Assembly: GCF_001753245.1 (NCBI RefSeq)
Contig: NZ_CP017415.1
Coordinates: 372,001 to 436,000 of the forward strand
Direction: 5' to 3'
DNA length: 64,000 nucleotides
Source of the DNA: Acidihalobacter yilgarnensis
GTDB taxonomy: Bacteria; Pseudomonadota; Gammaproteobacteria; DSM-5130; Acidihalobacteraceae
Below are positions 20,022 to 28,770 of the stretch, piece after piece. The notes under the pieces are model-generated. The model saw only the letters and a program-made list of their open reading frames with translations. It was not told where the DNA came from and searched no databases. Every line of letters begins with the position of its first letter. The first letter of the stretch is position 1. The translations under genes were made by a program, and so were the position numbers.

Positions 20022-20048
20022 AAAACATAATTATTCAAAATATGTTTT
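20022..20048. promoter_or_regulatory. Inverted repeat, likely LysR operator
   Basis: AAAACATA (20022-20029), an 11-base spacer, then TATGTTTT (20041-20048): a perfect 8-bp dyad that contains the T-N11-A core typical of LysR-type binding sites. It lies in the 126-base divergent gap between the LysR gene and the TDT transporter. Confidence 0.6.
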
Positions 20049-20107
20049 GGACGTTACTCTGGCGCCTGTCGATTATGTTACAGGCAGCACCGGGAGGTAT
20101 CGGTATC

Positions 20108-21250
20108 ATGAAGTCGCACAAAAGCGTCAAGGAAATCGTCCGTCATTTCACTCCGAACTGGTTCACCATGAACATGGGGACCGGCATTTTGTTTCTGAGT
20201 CTGCACGAGAGCTTTCCCGCTGCGTTGCCGGGGCAAGACTGGTTGACCCGTGGATTGTGGTGGTTCGACATGGGGCTCTATGTGTTGTTTTCGAGTTTGT
20301 TGCTCGCGCGTCTCGTCTGGTTTCCAGACAGCCTCGGGCGGTTGCTGCGCCATCCCGTGCAATCCATGTTCCTGGGAGCGATCCCCATGGGTCTGGTGCC
20401 GATCCTCGATGGCTGGGTGTTGTTCGGGCCGGAGCTGATCGGGCACGCGGCGATCGGTCTGGCCGAGGCCTTATGGTGGGCCGATGCCTTCCTTGCCGTG
20501 CTGTTCGGCTGGTTGGTGCCTTATTTCATGTTCACCCGTCAGGCGCATCTGCTTGAGCGCATGACGGCGGTGTGGTTGCTGCCCATTGTGTCCGCCGAGG
20601 TGACGGCCGCGGCCGGTGGTCTGCTGGCGCCGCATCTGGCCCCGGCCGCCGCCGAGGTGGTGGTGATGACGAGCTATGTGCTGTGGGCCTTGTCGATGCC
20701 GCTGGCGCTGACCATCGTGGTCATCCTGTTCCTGCGTCTGGTGCTGCACAAGTTACCGCACCGCGATATGGCTGTGTCAAGCTGGCTGGTGCTCGGCCCG
20801 ATGGGGACGGGGGCGCTTGGCTTGTTGCTGCTCGGCGTGGCTGCCCCGGCCGCCTTCGCGGGCACGCCGCTCGCCTCGCTCGGCCCATTGGCGCGGGGTG
20901 TCGGGGTGATCGGCGGGGTGATGCTTTGGGGTTACGGTCTGTGGTGGTGGGTGATGGCCTGGCTGCTGACGCTGCGTTACCTGCGCGAAGGCCTGCCGTT
21001 CAACATGGGCTGGTGGGGCTTTACCTTCCCGCTCGGTGTGTACGCTGCGGCGACCCTGCAGCTGGCTCATGAGACTGGGTTGGCGGCGTTCGGCATTTTC
21101 GGTGCGCTGCTGGTGGTGCAGCTCGCGGGTTTCTGGACCGTGGTTACGCTGCGGACCTTTCACGGCATGTGGTACGGCTACCTGTTCAATGCACCCTGCC
21201 TGTCGAGCGAGACGGGCCTGTTCGAATCCGAACCCGAACCTCATACCTAG
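20108..21250 (+). CDS. TDT/SLAC1-family membrane transporter (TehA/SSU1-like)
   Basis: 380 aa from the ATG at 20108 with GGGAGG upstream; the ORF start at 20042 lies inside the putative operator and is less likely. About ten hydrophobic helices, beginning with HFTPNWFTMNMGTGILFLS, a stretch typical of the tellurite-resistance/dicarboxylate (TDT) family that includes sulfite exporters and the plant SLAC1 anion channel. The substrate cannot be read from sequence; sulfite or another small anion is a reasonable guess for a sulfur-oxidising bacterium. The stop overlaps convergent greB by four bases. Confidence 0.8.
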   Translation: MKSHKSVKEIVRHFTPNWFTMNMGTGILFLSLHESFPAALPGQDWLTRGLWWFDMGLYVLFSSLLLARLVWFPDSLGRLLRHPVQSMFLGAIPMGLVPILDGWVLFGPELIGHAAIGLAEALWWADAFLAVLFGWLVPYFMFTRQAHLLERMTAVWLLPIVSAEVTAAAGGLLAPHLAPAAAEVVVMTSYVLWALSMPLALTIVVILFLRLVLHKLPHRDMAVSSWLVLGPMGTGALGLLLLGVAAPAAFAGTPLASLGPLARGVGVIGGVMLWGYGLWWWVMAWLLTLRYLREGLPFNMGWWGFTFPLGVYAAATLQLAHETGLAAFGIFGALLVVQLAGFWTVVTLRTFHGMWYGYLFNAPCLSSETGLFESEPEPHT

Positions 21251-21756
21251 TCTGTATCCCCCAACGTTTCCAGGTAGCGCAGGCCGACTACCCAGTAGAC
21301 GGCCTCGCCCTGCGGCGTTTGCACGCGAACTTCGTCATCTAGAGCCTTGCCGAGCAAAGCTCTGGCCATAGGCGAATCGACGCTGATATAGCCCGCATTG
21401 TCGAGTTCGTCGGCGCCGACGATGCGGTACCCGACTTCGTCTCCTGACTCGGTTTCCAGCGTGACCCAGGCGCCGAAATAGATTTTCGATGCCGCCTGAG
21501 GTCGCGTCACTACTTTGAGCGAGGGCAGACGTTTTTGCAGATAGCGTATGCGCCGGTCGATCTCGCGCAGCTCCTTCTTGCGATAGATGTACTCGGCGTT
21601 CTCCGAGCGATCGCCCTCGGCGGCGGCCGCCGCGAGGTGGCGGGTCACGTCGGCGCGATGCGGCCATAGCGCATCGAGTTCGCCGGACAGAGTCGCGTAA
21701 CCCTCCGGGGTGATGTAGGGCGACGATCTCGGTGTAGGGGGGCGCCAGCGGCCCAT
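21247..21756 (-). CDS. greB: Transcription elongation factor GreB
   Basis: Stimulates RNA cleavage by backtracked RNA polymerase. 169 aa from the ATG at 21756 (MGRWRPPTPRSSPYITPEG); the longer ORF to 21966 is rejected because it runs under tmcA. Coiled-coil hairpin with GDRSENAEYIYRKKELREID (residues about 50-70), holding the acidic tip residues of the family; C-terminal FKBP-like domain follows. The REIDRRIRYLQKRL segment is the GreB rather than GreA form. Confidence 0.92.
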   Translation of the reverse strand: MGRWRPPTPRSSPYITPEGYATLSGELDALWPHRADVTRHLAAAAAEGDRSENAEYIYRKKELREIDRRIRYLQKRLPSLKVVTRPQAASKIYFGAWVTLETESGDEVGYRIVGADELDNAGYISVDSPMARALLGKALDDEVRVQTPQGEAVYWVVGLRYLETLGDTD

Positions 21757-21860
21757 GGTTTGTCGCAGTCCGGCAAGTGAAAGCGCGGAGTATATCCGGG
21801 TGGGGTCGGCGCTGCGGCATAATGACCGTCGTTGCACCGCGAAGCCCGAATTGCCGACTG

Positions 21861-24023
21861 ATGTTCCCTGCCGATCCCGTCGAACTGGCCCGATCTCTGA
21901 TCGACGCAGCGCGCGCCAGCCGCCAGCGTCGCGTGCTCGTGCTCGGTGGCGAACCCGCCTGGGCACGCGCAGCGGGTGAAGGCTTGCGCGGGGCGCTTCA
22001 GACTACCGCCTTATGGGTCGGCGATACGGCGCCAGCGGGTTGGACGGCGTGTGCGCCACGCGCAGCGCGGGGGCAGCTCGGGCGCGAATATCAGCTGGTC
22101 TGTCTCGATGCCTTCGCCGGGCTCGATCCGGATGCGCTCGGCGCGGTGGCCGGGACGCTGGTTGGTGGCGGCCTGTTGTGTCTGCTGTGTCCGCCGTTGG
22201 CCACATGGCAAGTCTATGCCGATCCAGAGTGCGAACGCATGTGCGTTGCACCGGGGAGCGTGGAGGCGGTGGGCGGGCGTTTTTTGCATCGTCTTGCGAC
22301 GATGCTGGCCGACGCGCCGGGTGTATGCATAGTGCACCAGGACGGGCGTGTGAGCGGCGATCCGTCGGCGCTTGAGCTGCCTGCCGAGCTTGCCACGGAA
22401 CCGGCGATTTCGGCGGACGGTTGCGTGAACGATGAACAGCGAGTGGCCGTGGCGGCGGTGCTGAACGTGGTGCGCGGCCATCGCCGCCGGCCCGCGGTAT
22501 TGACCGCGCATCGTGGGCGTGGCAAATCCGCGGCCCTTGGTCTCGCGGCTGCCGTGCTCATGGCCGAACGCGGGGCGACGGTGTTGCTCACCGGCCCCAG
22601 TCTCGCGGCGGTCGAGGCTGTGTTCGAGCACGCTGCGGCACGTTTGTCTGGGGTGCGGCGCTCGCGCACCGAGTTGGTCTGTGGTGCGGGGCGGCTGCGC
22701 TTCGTCGCGCCCGATGCCTTGGCCGTAAGCCCGCCCGTGGCCGATCTTGTGCTGGTCGATGAGGCTGCCGCGTTACCTCAGTCATTGCTGTTGCGTCTGC
22801 TACGAGCTTGCCCGCGGCTGGCCTTCGCCACCACGGTGCACGGTTACGAGGGGTCGGGCCGTGCCTTCGCCCTGCGTTTCGAATCCCGGTTGGATGCCGA
22901 GGCACCCGGCTGGCGCGCGTTAACGCTGAAAAGCCCGGTGCGGTGGGCCGAGCATGACCCTCTGGAGGCGCTGGGCTTTCGTGCGCTGTTGCTCGATGCC
23001 GAACCGGCGCCGGCCGCCAGCATTGCCGGTGTGCCCATGCTGCGTGCGACGATTGAGCGTTTGGACCGAGACGCCCTGGCGGCGGATGAGGCGCTGTTGC
23101 GCGAGGTCTTTGGACTACTGGTTCTCGCGCATTACCGGACCCGGCCCTTCGATCTACGTCAGATGCTCGACGGTCCCTCGGTCGCGGTATGGGTCGCGCG
23201 CCTGAACGGCTGTGTCGCTGCGGTGGCGTTGATCGCCGAGGAAGGGGGGTTACCACCGGATCTCGCGTGCGAAGTGGCGAGCGGTCGCCGCCGGGTGCGC
23301 GGGCATCTCCTGCCGCAAGTGCTCGCCGCGCACTGCGGGCGACCGGACGCGATGGCGCTGCGTGGTTGGCGTGTGTTGCGGCTGGCAGTACATCCCGCCG
23401 TGCGTCGTCGCGGACTGGGTCTGGCGCTGCTCGCGCGACTCTCCACCGACGCGCGTGCCTGCGGGCAGGATTGGCTGGGTGCTAGCTTTGGCGCGACGCC
23501 GACACTGCTTGCCTTTTGGCGGCACGCGGGGCTGATGCCACTACGCGTCGGCGCCACCCGCGAGGCCAGCAGCGGCGCGCATGCGGCCCTGGTGCTGCGG
23601 CCGTTGTCGGTGGAGGCCGAGAGCTTGTACCGCGCACTGCGACGGCGTTACCTGGCGTTATCGCCACAACTACTGGGCGACGCGTTGCGTGATATCGACC
23701 CATTGCTCGCGCTGGCGTTACTCGCCCGCGATCCGGACGACGGAGTGCCATCGGTGCCGTCGCCCGAGTGGCGCCGCGACGCCGAGGATTTTGCCCGCGG
23801 CGCCCGCGATTACGAAGATGCCCTCGGCGTGCTTTGGCATCTTGCCGTCGAGGTGTTGCCGCGGACCGCGTTCACGGGCGACACGGCATACCGCGCACGG
23901 CAGGCCTTGGCGATGAAGGTCCTGCAGAAACGCAGCTGGAAGACGACGGCCGAGCATCTTGGCGTGCCGGGGCGGCGGCAAGTGATGGCGCTGTTGCGCG
24001 AGGCGACGGCGCGTCTGATCTGA
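21861..24023 (+). CDS. tmcA: tRNA(Met) cytidine acetyltransferase TmcA
   Basis: Makes N4-acetylcytidine at the wobble position of elongator tRNA-Met. About 720 aa from the ATG at 21861; an ATG at 21822 is possible and neither has a clear Shine-Dalgarno. Order: N-terminal DUF1726-like domain, RecD-like helicase/ATPase with Walker A AHRGRGKSAALG and Walker B VLVDEAAALP, GNAT acetyltransferase (LRLAVHPAVRRRGLGLALL), and a C-terminal tRNA-binding tail. Its substrate tRNA-Met is encoded at 14639, but the two are not linked in an operon. Confidence 0.92.
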   Translation: MFPADPVELARSLIDAARASRQRRVLVLGGEPAWARAAGEGLRGALQTTALWVGDTAPAGWTACAPRAARGQLGREYQLVCLDAFAGLDPDALGAVAGTLVGGGLLCLLCPPLATWQVYADPECERMCVAPGSVEAVGGRFLHRLATMLADAPGVCIVHQDGRVSGDPSALELPAELATEPAISADGCVNDEQRVAVAAVLNVVRGHRRRPAVLTAHRGRGKSAALGLAAAVLMAERGATVLLTGPSLAAVEAVFEHAAARLSGVRRSRTELVCGAGRLRFVAPDALAVSPPVADLVLVDEAAALPQSLLLRLLRACPRLAFATTVHGYEGSGRAFALRFESRLDAEAPGWRALTLKSPVRWAEHDPLEALGFRALLLDAEPAPAASIAGVPMLRATIERLDRDALAADEALLREVFGLLVLAHYRTRPFDLRQMLDGPSVAVWVARLNGCVAAVALIAEEGGLPPDLACEVASGRRRVRGHLLPQVLAAHCGRPDAMALRGWRVLRLAVHPAVRRRGLGLALLARLSTDARACGQDWLGASFGATPTLLAFWRHAGLMPLRVGATREASSGAHAALVLRPLSVEAESLYRALRRRYLALSPQLLGDALRDIDPLLALALLARDPDDGVPSVPSPEWRRDAEDFARGARDYEDALGVLWHLAVEVLPRTAFTGDTAYRARQALAMKVLQKRSWKTTAEHLGVPGRRQVMALLREATARLI

Positions 24024-24144
24024 TGCATGCAACATTCCCGGTGACGGAGTGTGACGGTTTGTTATAGTGATGCGCTGGGCGGACGCGCGATCCGGATGTG
24101 TCGCCTGGGCTCGCCTGAAGTGCAAGCTATCCGAGGAGGTCAGC

Positions 24145-24897
24145 ATGGGGCGCCCCATCGAAGTGTCCGCCAAACCGTCCGCACGGCCGGCGGCCCGGAG
24201 TCGAACCAAGACTCGCGCCGGCTCACGCTGTTCCGCGCAGGACATTTATGTCCAGTTGCGAGAGATGATTCTCAGCTTCGATCTGTATCCCGGCACCCGT
24301 GTTACCGAGACCGAGCTGGCCGAGCATTTCGGCGTCAGCCGCACACCGGTGCGCGAGGCTCTGCAACGCCTGGAGCAAGATGCCTATCTGTTGATCCGCC
24401 CGAAACAGGGTTGTTTCATCCGCCAGCTCGATATCGCCGAGCTGGGGCACTATTACGAGGTTCGCCAGGACCTGGAAGCCCTTTCCCTGCGCTTTGCCTG
24501 CGAGCACATGTCCGATCGTGCACTCAAGGATCTGGGCGAAGCCTGGGACCCGGAACTGCAGCCGGGGCGTTCGGAGGAACCAGGCGAGATGGTATCGCGT
24601 GAGGAATCCTTTCACGTGGCGCTGGCCGAGGGCGGCGGCAACAGCGTGCTGGTCAACTATCTCAAGGACATCAACAGTCACATTCGCGTAGTGCGCCGGC
24701 TCGATTTCACCAGTGGCGAGCGTATCGATCGCACCTATGCCGAGCACCACGAACTGGTCCACTGCCTCCTGCGGCGCGATCTGCCCGCCGCGGAGGCGCT
24801 GATGCAGGCTCACATCGCGCAGAGCGAGGCATTCGCTAAGTCGTTGACGCTGCATCAGCTTGCCCAGCGTCGCGATACCCGCTTCGGCCAGCGCTAA
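24145..24897 (+). CDS. GntR-family regulator (FCD subfamily) of the nucleobase cluster
   Basis: 250 aa from the ATG at 24145, which has GAGGAGG upstream; the earlier ORF start at 24067 is rejected. N-terminal winged helix with the strong GntR signature (FGVSRTPVREALQRLEQDAYL) and a C-terminal all-helical FCD ligand-binding domain. It opens a plus-strand run of purine/pyrimidine deaminases and transporters, so it probably senses a nucleobase or a breakdown product. The ATGCAACGTTGCAT palindrome at 24921 is its likely operator. Confidence 0.88.
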   Translation: MGRPIEVSAKPSARPAARSRTKTRAGSRCSAQDIYVQLREMILSFDLYPGTRVTETELAEHFGVSRTPVREALQRLEQDAYLLIRPKQGCFIRQLDIAELGHYYEVRQDLEALSLRFACEHMSDRALKDLGEAWDPELQPGRSEEPGEMVSREESFHVALAEGGGNSVLVNYLKDINSHIRVVRRLDFTSGERIDRTYAEHHELVHCLLRRDLPAAEALMQAHIAQSEAFAKSLTLHQLAQRRDTRFGQR

Positions 24898-24920
24898 TTC
24901 CCGGTACGGGGTATTTGGGT

Positions 24921-24934
24921 ATGCAACGTTGCAT
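24921..24934. promoter_or_regulatory. Palindrome ATGCAACGTTGCAT, likely GntR operator
   Basis: A perfect 14-bp palindrome in the 75-base gap between gntR and the first deaminase, about 40 bases before its ATG. A second dyad, GATGCG-gt-CGCATC, follows close by, and a related half-site (ATGCAACAT) occurs before the gntR gene near 24025. Confidence 0.5.
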
Positions 24935-24972
24935 TATTATGATGCGGTCGCATCCCTGACCCTGGAGACGAT

Positions 24973-26325
24973 ATGCGCACCTGGATACGCGAGCCCCTGG
25001 CCATTCTTGACCGGGAAGCCGCCGGCGGCTTGGTGATCGAGGGCGAACGGATCGTCGAGCGCGTGCCGATTGGCGCGCGACCCTCGGCGCCGGTCGATGC
25101 CGAATTCGACGCCCGCGCACACGTCGTGCTGCCGGGCCTCGTCAACACCCACCACCACTTTTATCAGACGCTCACGCGTGCCTGCCCGCCGGCGCTGGAC
25201 AAGCCGCTGTTCCCTTGGCTGGAGGCGCTGTACCCGGTGTGGGCAGGATTGCGACCCGAGCACCTAGCGGTCGCGGCGCGGGTCGCCCTGGTCGAGCTGC
25301 TGCGTTCCGGTTGTACCACCGTGGCTGATCATCACTACCTCTTTCCCGCCGGTCTTGATGAGGCCATCGACATCGAGGTCGACGCAGTCCGCGCGCTGGG
25401 TATGCGCGCGGTGCTGACGCGTGGCTCGATGAGTCTGTCGCAGGAAGACGGCGGCCTGCCGCCGCGCAGCGTGGTCCAGCGCGAGGACGCCATTCTCACT
25501 GATAGCGAGCGCTTGCTCGCGCGCTATCACGAGGCCGGCGAGGGCGCGATGCTGCAGATCGCCCTGGCGCCCTGTTCGCCATTTTCGGTCAGCGGCGAAC
25601 TGATGCGCGAGAGCGCGGCGCTGGCACGGCGCCACGGCGCGCGCCTGCATACCCACCTGGCCGAGACCGAAGACGAAACCGACTATTGCCTCGCGCACTT
25701 CGGCCACCGTCCGGTGGACTATCTGGAGACCTTGGGCTGGCTCGCGGACGATGTCTGGGTGGCCCACGGTATCCACTTCGACGATGCCGAGATCGCGCGT
25801 TTGGGCGCGGCCGGTGTTGGCGTCACCCACTGTCCCTCGTCCAACATGGTGCTCGCTTCCGGGCGTTGCCGCGTGCTGGCACTGGAATCGGCGGGTACGC
25901 CGGTGAGCCTGGGGGTGGATGGCTCGGCATCCAACGACGCCTCCAATCTGATGATCGAGACACGGCAGGCGTTTTTGCTGCAGCGTTTGCACGAGGGCGC
26001 CGCGCGGGTGGGGCATCGCGACGCCTTGCGCTGGGCCACCGAGGGCGGTGCCCGCTGCCTGGGTCGGCCCGACCTCGGTCGGCTGACGCCAGGCGCTCAG
26101 GCCGATCTGGCGCTATTCCGGCTCGACGAGCTGGGCTTCGCCGGGGCCGGCGACCCGCTGGCCGCGCTGGTGCTGTGCGGCGCGCATGCCGCCGACCGGG
26201 TGATGATCGCGGGTCAGTGGCGCCTGATCGACGGCGAGGTGCCGGGCCTTGACGTCGAAGCCCTGGTGGCGGCGCAGCGCGAGGCCTCGGCCGCGTTGCT
26301 CACGGCGGCCGGGGTGATCGCATGA
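24973..26325 (+). CDS. 8-oxoguanine deaminase / amidohydrolase (AtzB/TrzA-like)
   Basis: Cytosolic metal-dependent amidohydrolase of 450 aa, predicted to deaminate 8-oxoguanine to urate as described for Pseudomonas PA0142. Metal and active-site motifs: NTHHHFYQTL (about residue 58), HTHLAETEDE, AHGIHFDDAE and GVDGSASND. The ring-type specificity rests on overall resemblance to the 8-oxoguanine deaminase branch; hydroxyatrazine- or isoguanine-type substrates cannot be excluded. Its stop overlaps the next deaminase start (ATGA). Confidence 0.8.
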   Translation: MRTWIREPLAILDREAAGGLVIEGERIVERVPIGARPSAPVDAEFDARAHVVLPGLVNTHHHFYQTLTRACPPALDKPLFPWLEALYPVWAGLRPEHLAVAARVALVELLRSGCTTVADHHYLFPAGLDEAIDIEVDAVRALGMRAVLTRGSMSLSQEDGGLPPRSVVQREDAILTDSERLLARYHEAGEGAMLQIALAPCSPFSVSGELMRESAALARRHGARLHTHLAETEDETDYCLAHFGHRPVDYLETLGWLADDVWVAHGIHFDDAEIARLGAAGVGVTHCPSSNMVLASGRCRVLALESAGTPVSLGVDGSASNDASNLMIETRQAFLLQRLHEGAARVGHRDALRWATEGGARCLGRPDLGRLTPGAQADLALFRLDELGFAGAGDPLAALVLCGAHAADRVMIAGQWRLIDGEVPGLDVEALVAAQREASAALLTAAGVIA

Positions 26326-27584
26326 GCGCAGTGGTCTATCGCGCGCCGATGCTCAATCCGCGTGGTGCGGATACCCTTGACGCCTGGGCCGATGGTGGCC
26401 TGCGCGTGCGTGACGGCCGCATCGAGGCGATCGGCGACTTCGATGCCGTCATGCGCGTCGGCGAGGCACATGACCACGTCGAAGTGCTGGAGGGCGTGAT
26501 CGTCCCCGGCTTCGCCGACGTGCATATCCACTGGGTACAGCATCCGGTGCGCGGCGCCTTTGAGGCATCGCTGATGCCCTGGCTGCGCGAACATATCTGG
26601 CCGGAAGAGATGCGCTATGCGGACGAAGTCTTCGCCGCCGCCGCGGCACGGCGATTTTATACCGATACCGTGCGCGCTGGCACGGTGATGGGCATGAGTT
26701 ACTCCAGTGCGCACGCCGATGCGGTGCGCATCGCCGATGACGCGCGCGTGGGCGACTGGATGACCGGCGACGTGGTGATGGAGCATGGCGCGCCCGAGGC
26801 ATTGACCCGCGCCAGCGTGCACGAGGCCATCGAACTGGATCGTCGCGCGAGCGGCCTCGGCGCGGAGCGCTACGTGGTCACGCCGCGTTTCGCCCTCAAC
26901 TGCACCCCACGTCTGATGGCCGACCTGGGTGCTTACGCCCGCGTCGGCGGTTTCCACGTGCAGACACATCTGTCCGAATCGGCCGCCGAAATCCGCGAGG
27001 TGCTGCGCGAATTTCCCGAGGCCGACGACTACACCGACATTTACGACCGCGCCGGCCTGCTCGGGCCTCGCACCGTGCTCGGGCACTGCGTGCACCTCTC
27101 GGCGCGCGAGTGGGCCGTGCTGCGCGCGCGCGGCTGCTGGATCGCGCACTGCCCGTCGAGCAACGAGGCGCTGGATTCGGGACGCATGGATCTGGAAGCG
27201 GTGCGCCGCCACGGCATCCCCTATGCGCTGGCCAGCGATGTCGGTGCCGGCCCCTCGCACAGCCTGCTGCACGTGATGCAGCGTTTTCTGGAAATCCATC
27301 GCGCCGCCGACGTGGCGGTGAGCGGCACCGAGGCGCTGTATCGCGCCACACTCGCCGGCGCCGAATGCATGGGGCGTAGCGTCGTTGCAGGCAATCTCGA
27401 CGCCAGCAAGCGTGCGGACTTCGTACTGCTGCCCAGCCCCGGCGGCCCACTCGATGCCGAGGGCTGGATCGGCGAATGGACGCGCGGCGCCATGCACGAG
27501 TTGGAGAACCGCCCGCTCGCCACCTGGATCGCCGGCGAACGCCACGACCCGGCCACCGTTTCCGTGAATCCCCCGCCTCCCTGA
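26322..27584 (+). CDS. guaD: Guanine deaminase-like amidohydrolase
   Basis: 420 aa, predicted to convert guanine to xanthine. Metal ligands in ADVHIHWVQHP, QTHLSES and GHCVHL, plus the ALASDVGAGPSHSLLHVM segment characteristic of guanine deaminases and the CPSSN motif. The common V-D-T/C-H-x-H-x-x-Q element reads ADVHIHWVQ, which fits. Translationally coupled to the 8-oxoguanine deaminase upstream. Gene symbol is by family, with moderate certainty. Confidence 0.8.
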   Translation: MSAVVYRAPMLNPRGADTLDAWADGGLRVRDGRIEAIGDFDAVMRVGEAHDHVEVLEGVIVPGFADVHIHWVQHPVRGAFEASLMPWLREHIWPEEMRYADEVFAAAAARRFYTDTVRAGTVMGMSYSSAHADAVRIADDARVGDWMTGDVVMEHGAPEALTRASVHEAIELDRRASGLGAERYVVTPRFALNCTPRLMADLGAYARVGGFHVQTHLSESAAEIREVLREFPEADDYTDIYDRAGLLGPRTVLGHCVHLSAREWAVLRARGCWIAHCPSSNEALDSGRMDLEAVRRHGIPYALASDVGAGPSHSLLHVMQRFLEIHRAADVAVSGTEALYRATLAGAECMGRSVVAGNLDASKRADFVLLPSPGGPLDAEGWIGEWTRGAMHELENRPLATWIAGERHDPATVSVNPPPP

Positions 27585-27633
27585 GTCACGCCGTCGTGCG
27601 CGATTCGTCCCGGTGCGAACCGGAGGTGGTGTC

Positions 27634-27784
27634 TTGGATTTATTAATTCGCGACCTATTTTGGTGGCTTTGGCCCACACCCGCACGACGCGGTATGGGCG
27701 CTGGTCGCGGTGGTGGCGATGAACGCGCTTGGCCCGCTGTATGCCTGGCTCAACATGAAGCTGGCCGCGCCGCACGCGGCCTGA
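27634..27784 (+). pseudogene. Small membrane-protein gene interrupted by a +1 frameshift at TTTT
   Basis: A TTG at 27634 stands six bases after a perfect GGAGGT and opens LDLLIRDLF. At the T run 27658-27661 the sensible frame changes: read one base on, it continues GGFGPHPHDAVWALVAVVAM and ends LAAPHAA with TGA at 27782-27784. The joined product would be 49 aa with one TM helix. Without the shift, neither frame makes a sensible small protein. It could be a mutated gene, a base-call error or programmed frameshifting. It sits between the deaminases and the ABC permease on the same strand. Confidence 0.45.
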
Positions 27785-27895
27785 ATTGCGCCGGGCGATG
27801 GGCGTCGCCCGGCGTTTTTGGGGAGTCCGCTATGATTTTCGGACGGACCCGCGCACATCGGATGCGGGGGCGCAGCGGATCGGGACGGGCGGAGC

Positions 27896-28690
27896 ATGCT
27901 GGGAGAACAGAGGGCCGCTGCCAGGGCGGGGAGCGTGGCGGTCGGGCACTGGGTGGTGTTCGGGGTAATCAGCATCGCCCTGTGGGCGGTGATCGCGCGC
28001 GCCTATGGACAAACCTATCTACTACCCGATCCCTGGCAGGTGCTGACGCAAGCGGGGCGACAACCCGGCCTGCTGCTGCACTACACACTGATCACCGCTG
28101 CGGAAATCGGACTCGGCTTCCTTGCCGGCAGCGTCGCCGCGCTGCTCGTTTCGGTGACGCTGCTGATTCTGCCGCGCTGGCTGCGCGACTACATTCAGCG
28201 GCTCGTGGTCACGCTCAACTCGGTGCCCTTCGTGGCCATGGCCGGTTTGGTCGTGATCTGGTTTCCAGCGCCGATGGAGGCGCAAACCATGGCGGCCGCG
28301 TTGTTCTGTTTCTTCGCCGTGGTTTATCACACGCACCAGGCCTTCGGCGCTTCGCCACCGCTGTACGAAGACTTGATGAGTTCCTACAGCGCCAGCTTCA
28401 TGCAGCGGCTGCTGTATCTCAAGCTGCCGGCCTCGCTGCCGGTGTTGATGACCAGCCTCAAGGGCGGCGCGATGGCAGCGGTCAACGGCGCCATCGTGGG
28501 TGAGCTGTTCGGCGCCTATCAGGGCCTGGGTTTCCTGATCATGGATTCGCGTTACGTGGGCAACACCTCGCGGGTGTTCCTCAGTGCCCTGCTGTGCACC
28601 GTGCTCGGCTGGGTGCTGATGGGTCTGTTGGCGCTGGTGGAGCGTCGGGTGCTGGGCTGGCACCGGATGCAGCTGCGCGAAGCCACTTGA
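27896..28690 (+). CDS. ABC transporter permease (SsuC/ThiX/RibX-like)
   Basis: 264 aa inner-membrane permease with about six TM helices and the EAA-type loop (LKLPASLPVLMTSLKGGAMAAVNGAIVGELFG) that contacts an ATPase. Its closest family is the nitrate/sulfonate/thiamin-precursor permeases. The binding protein gene follows 80 bases on, but no ATP-binding subunit is present anywhere in the cluster. Substrate probably a nucleobase-related compound, by context only. Confidence 0.82.
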   Translation: MLGEQRAAARAGSVAVGHWVVFGVISIALWAVIARAYGQTYLLPDPWQVLTQAGRQPGLLLHYTLITAAEIGLGFLAGSVAALLVSVTLLILPRWLRDYIQRLVVTLNSVPFVAMAGLVVIWFPAPMEAQTMAAALFCFFAVVYHTHQAFGASPPLYEDLMSSYSASFMQRLLYLKLPASLPVLMTSLKGGAMAAVNGAIVGELFGAYQGLGFLIMDSRYVGNTSRVFLSALLCTVLGWVLMGLLALVERRVLGWHRMQLREAT

Positions 28691-28770
28691 GCGGGCGTAC
28701 GACCCGCAACGCCGTGATGTACGGCATCGCTGTACGACTTGAAGGGCAAACACAAAAGGGAGACAAGGGC

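Noticed and set aside
26214-27677. Long minus-strand ORF (487 codons) opposite guanine deaminase
   Set aside because: Antisense shadow in GC-rich DNA; no domain, and the plus strand holds a complete enzyme with metal motifs.
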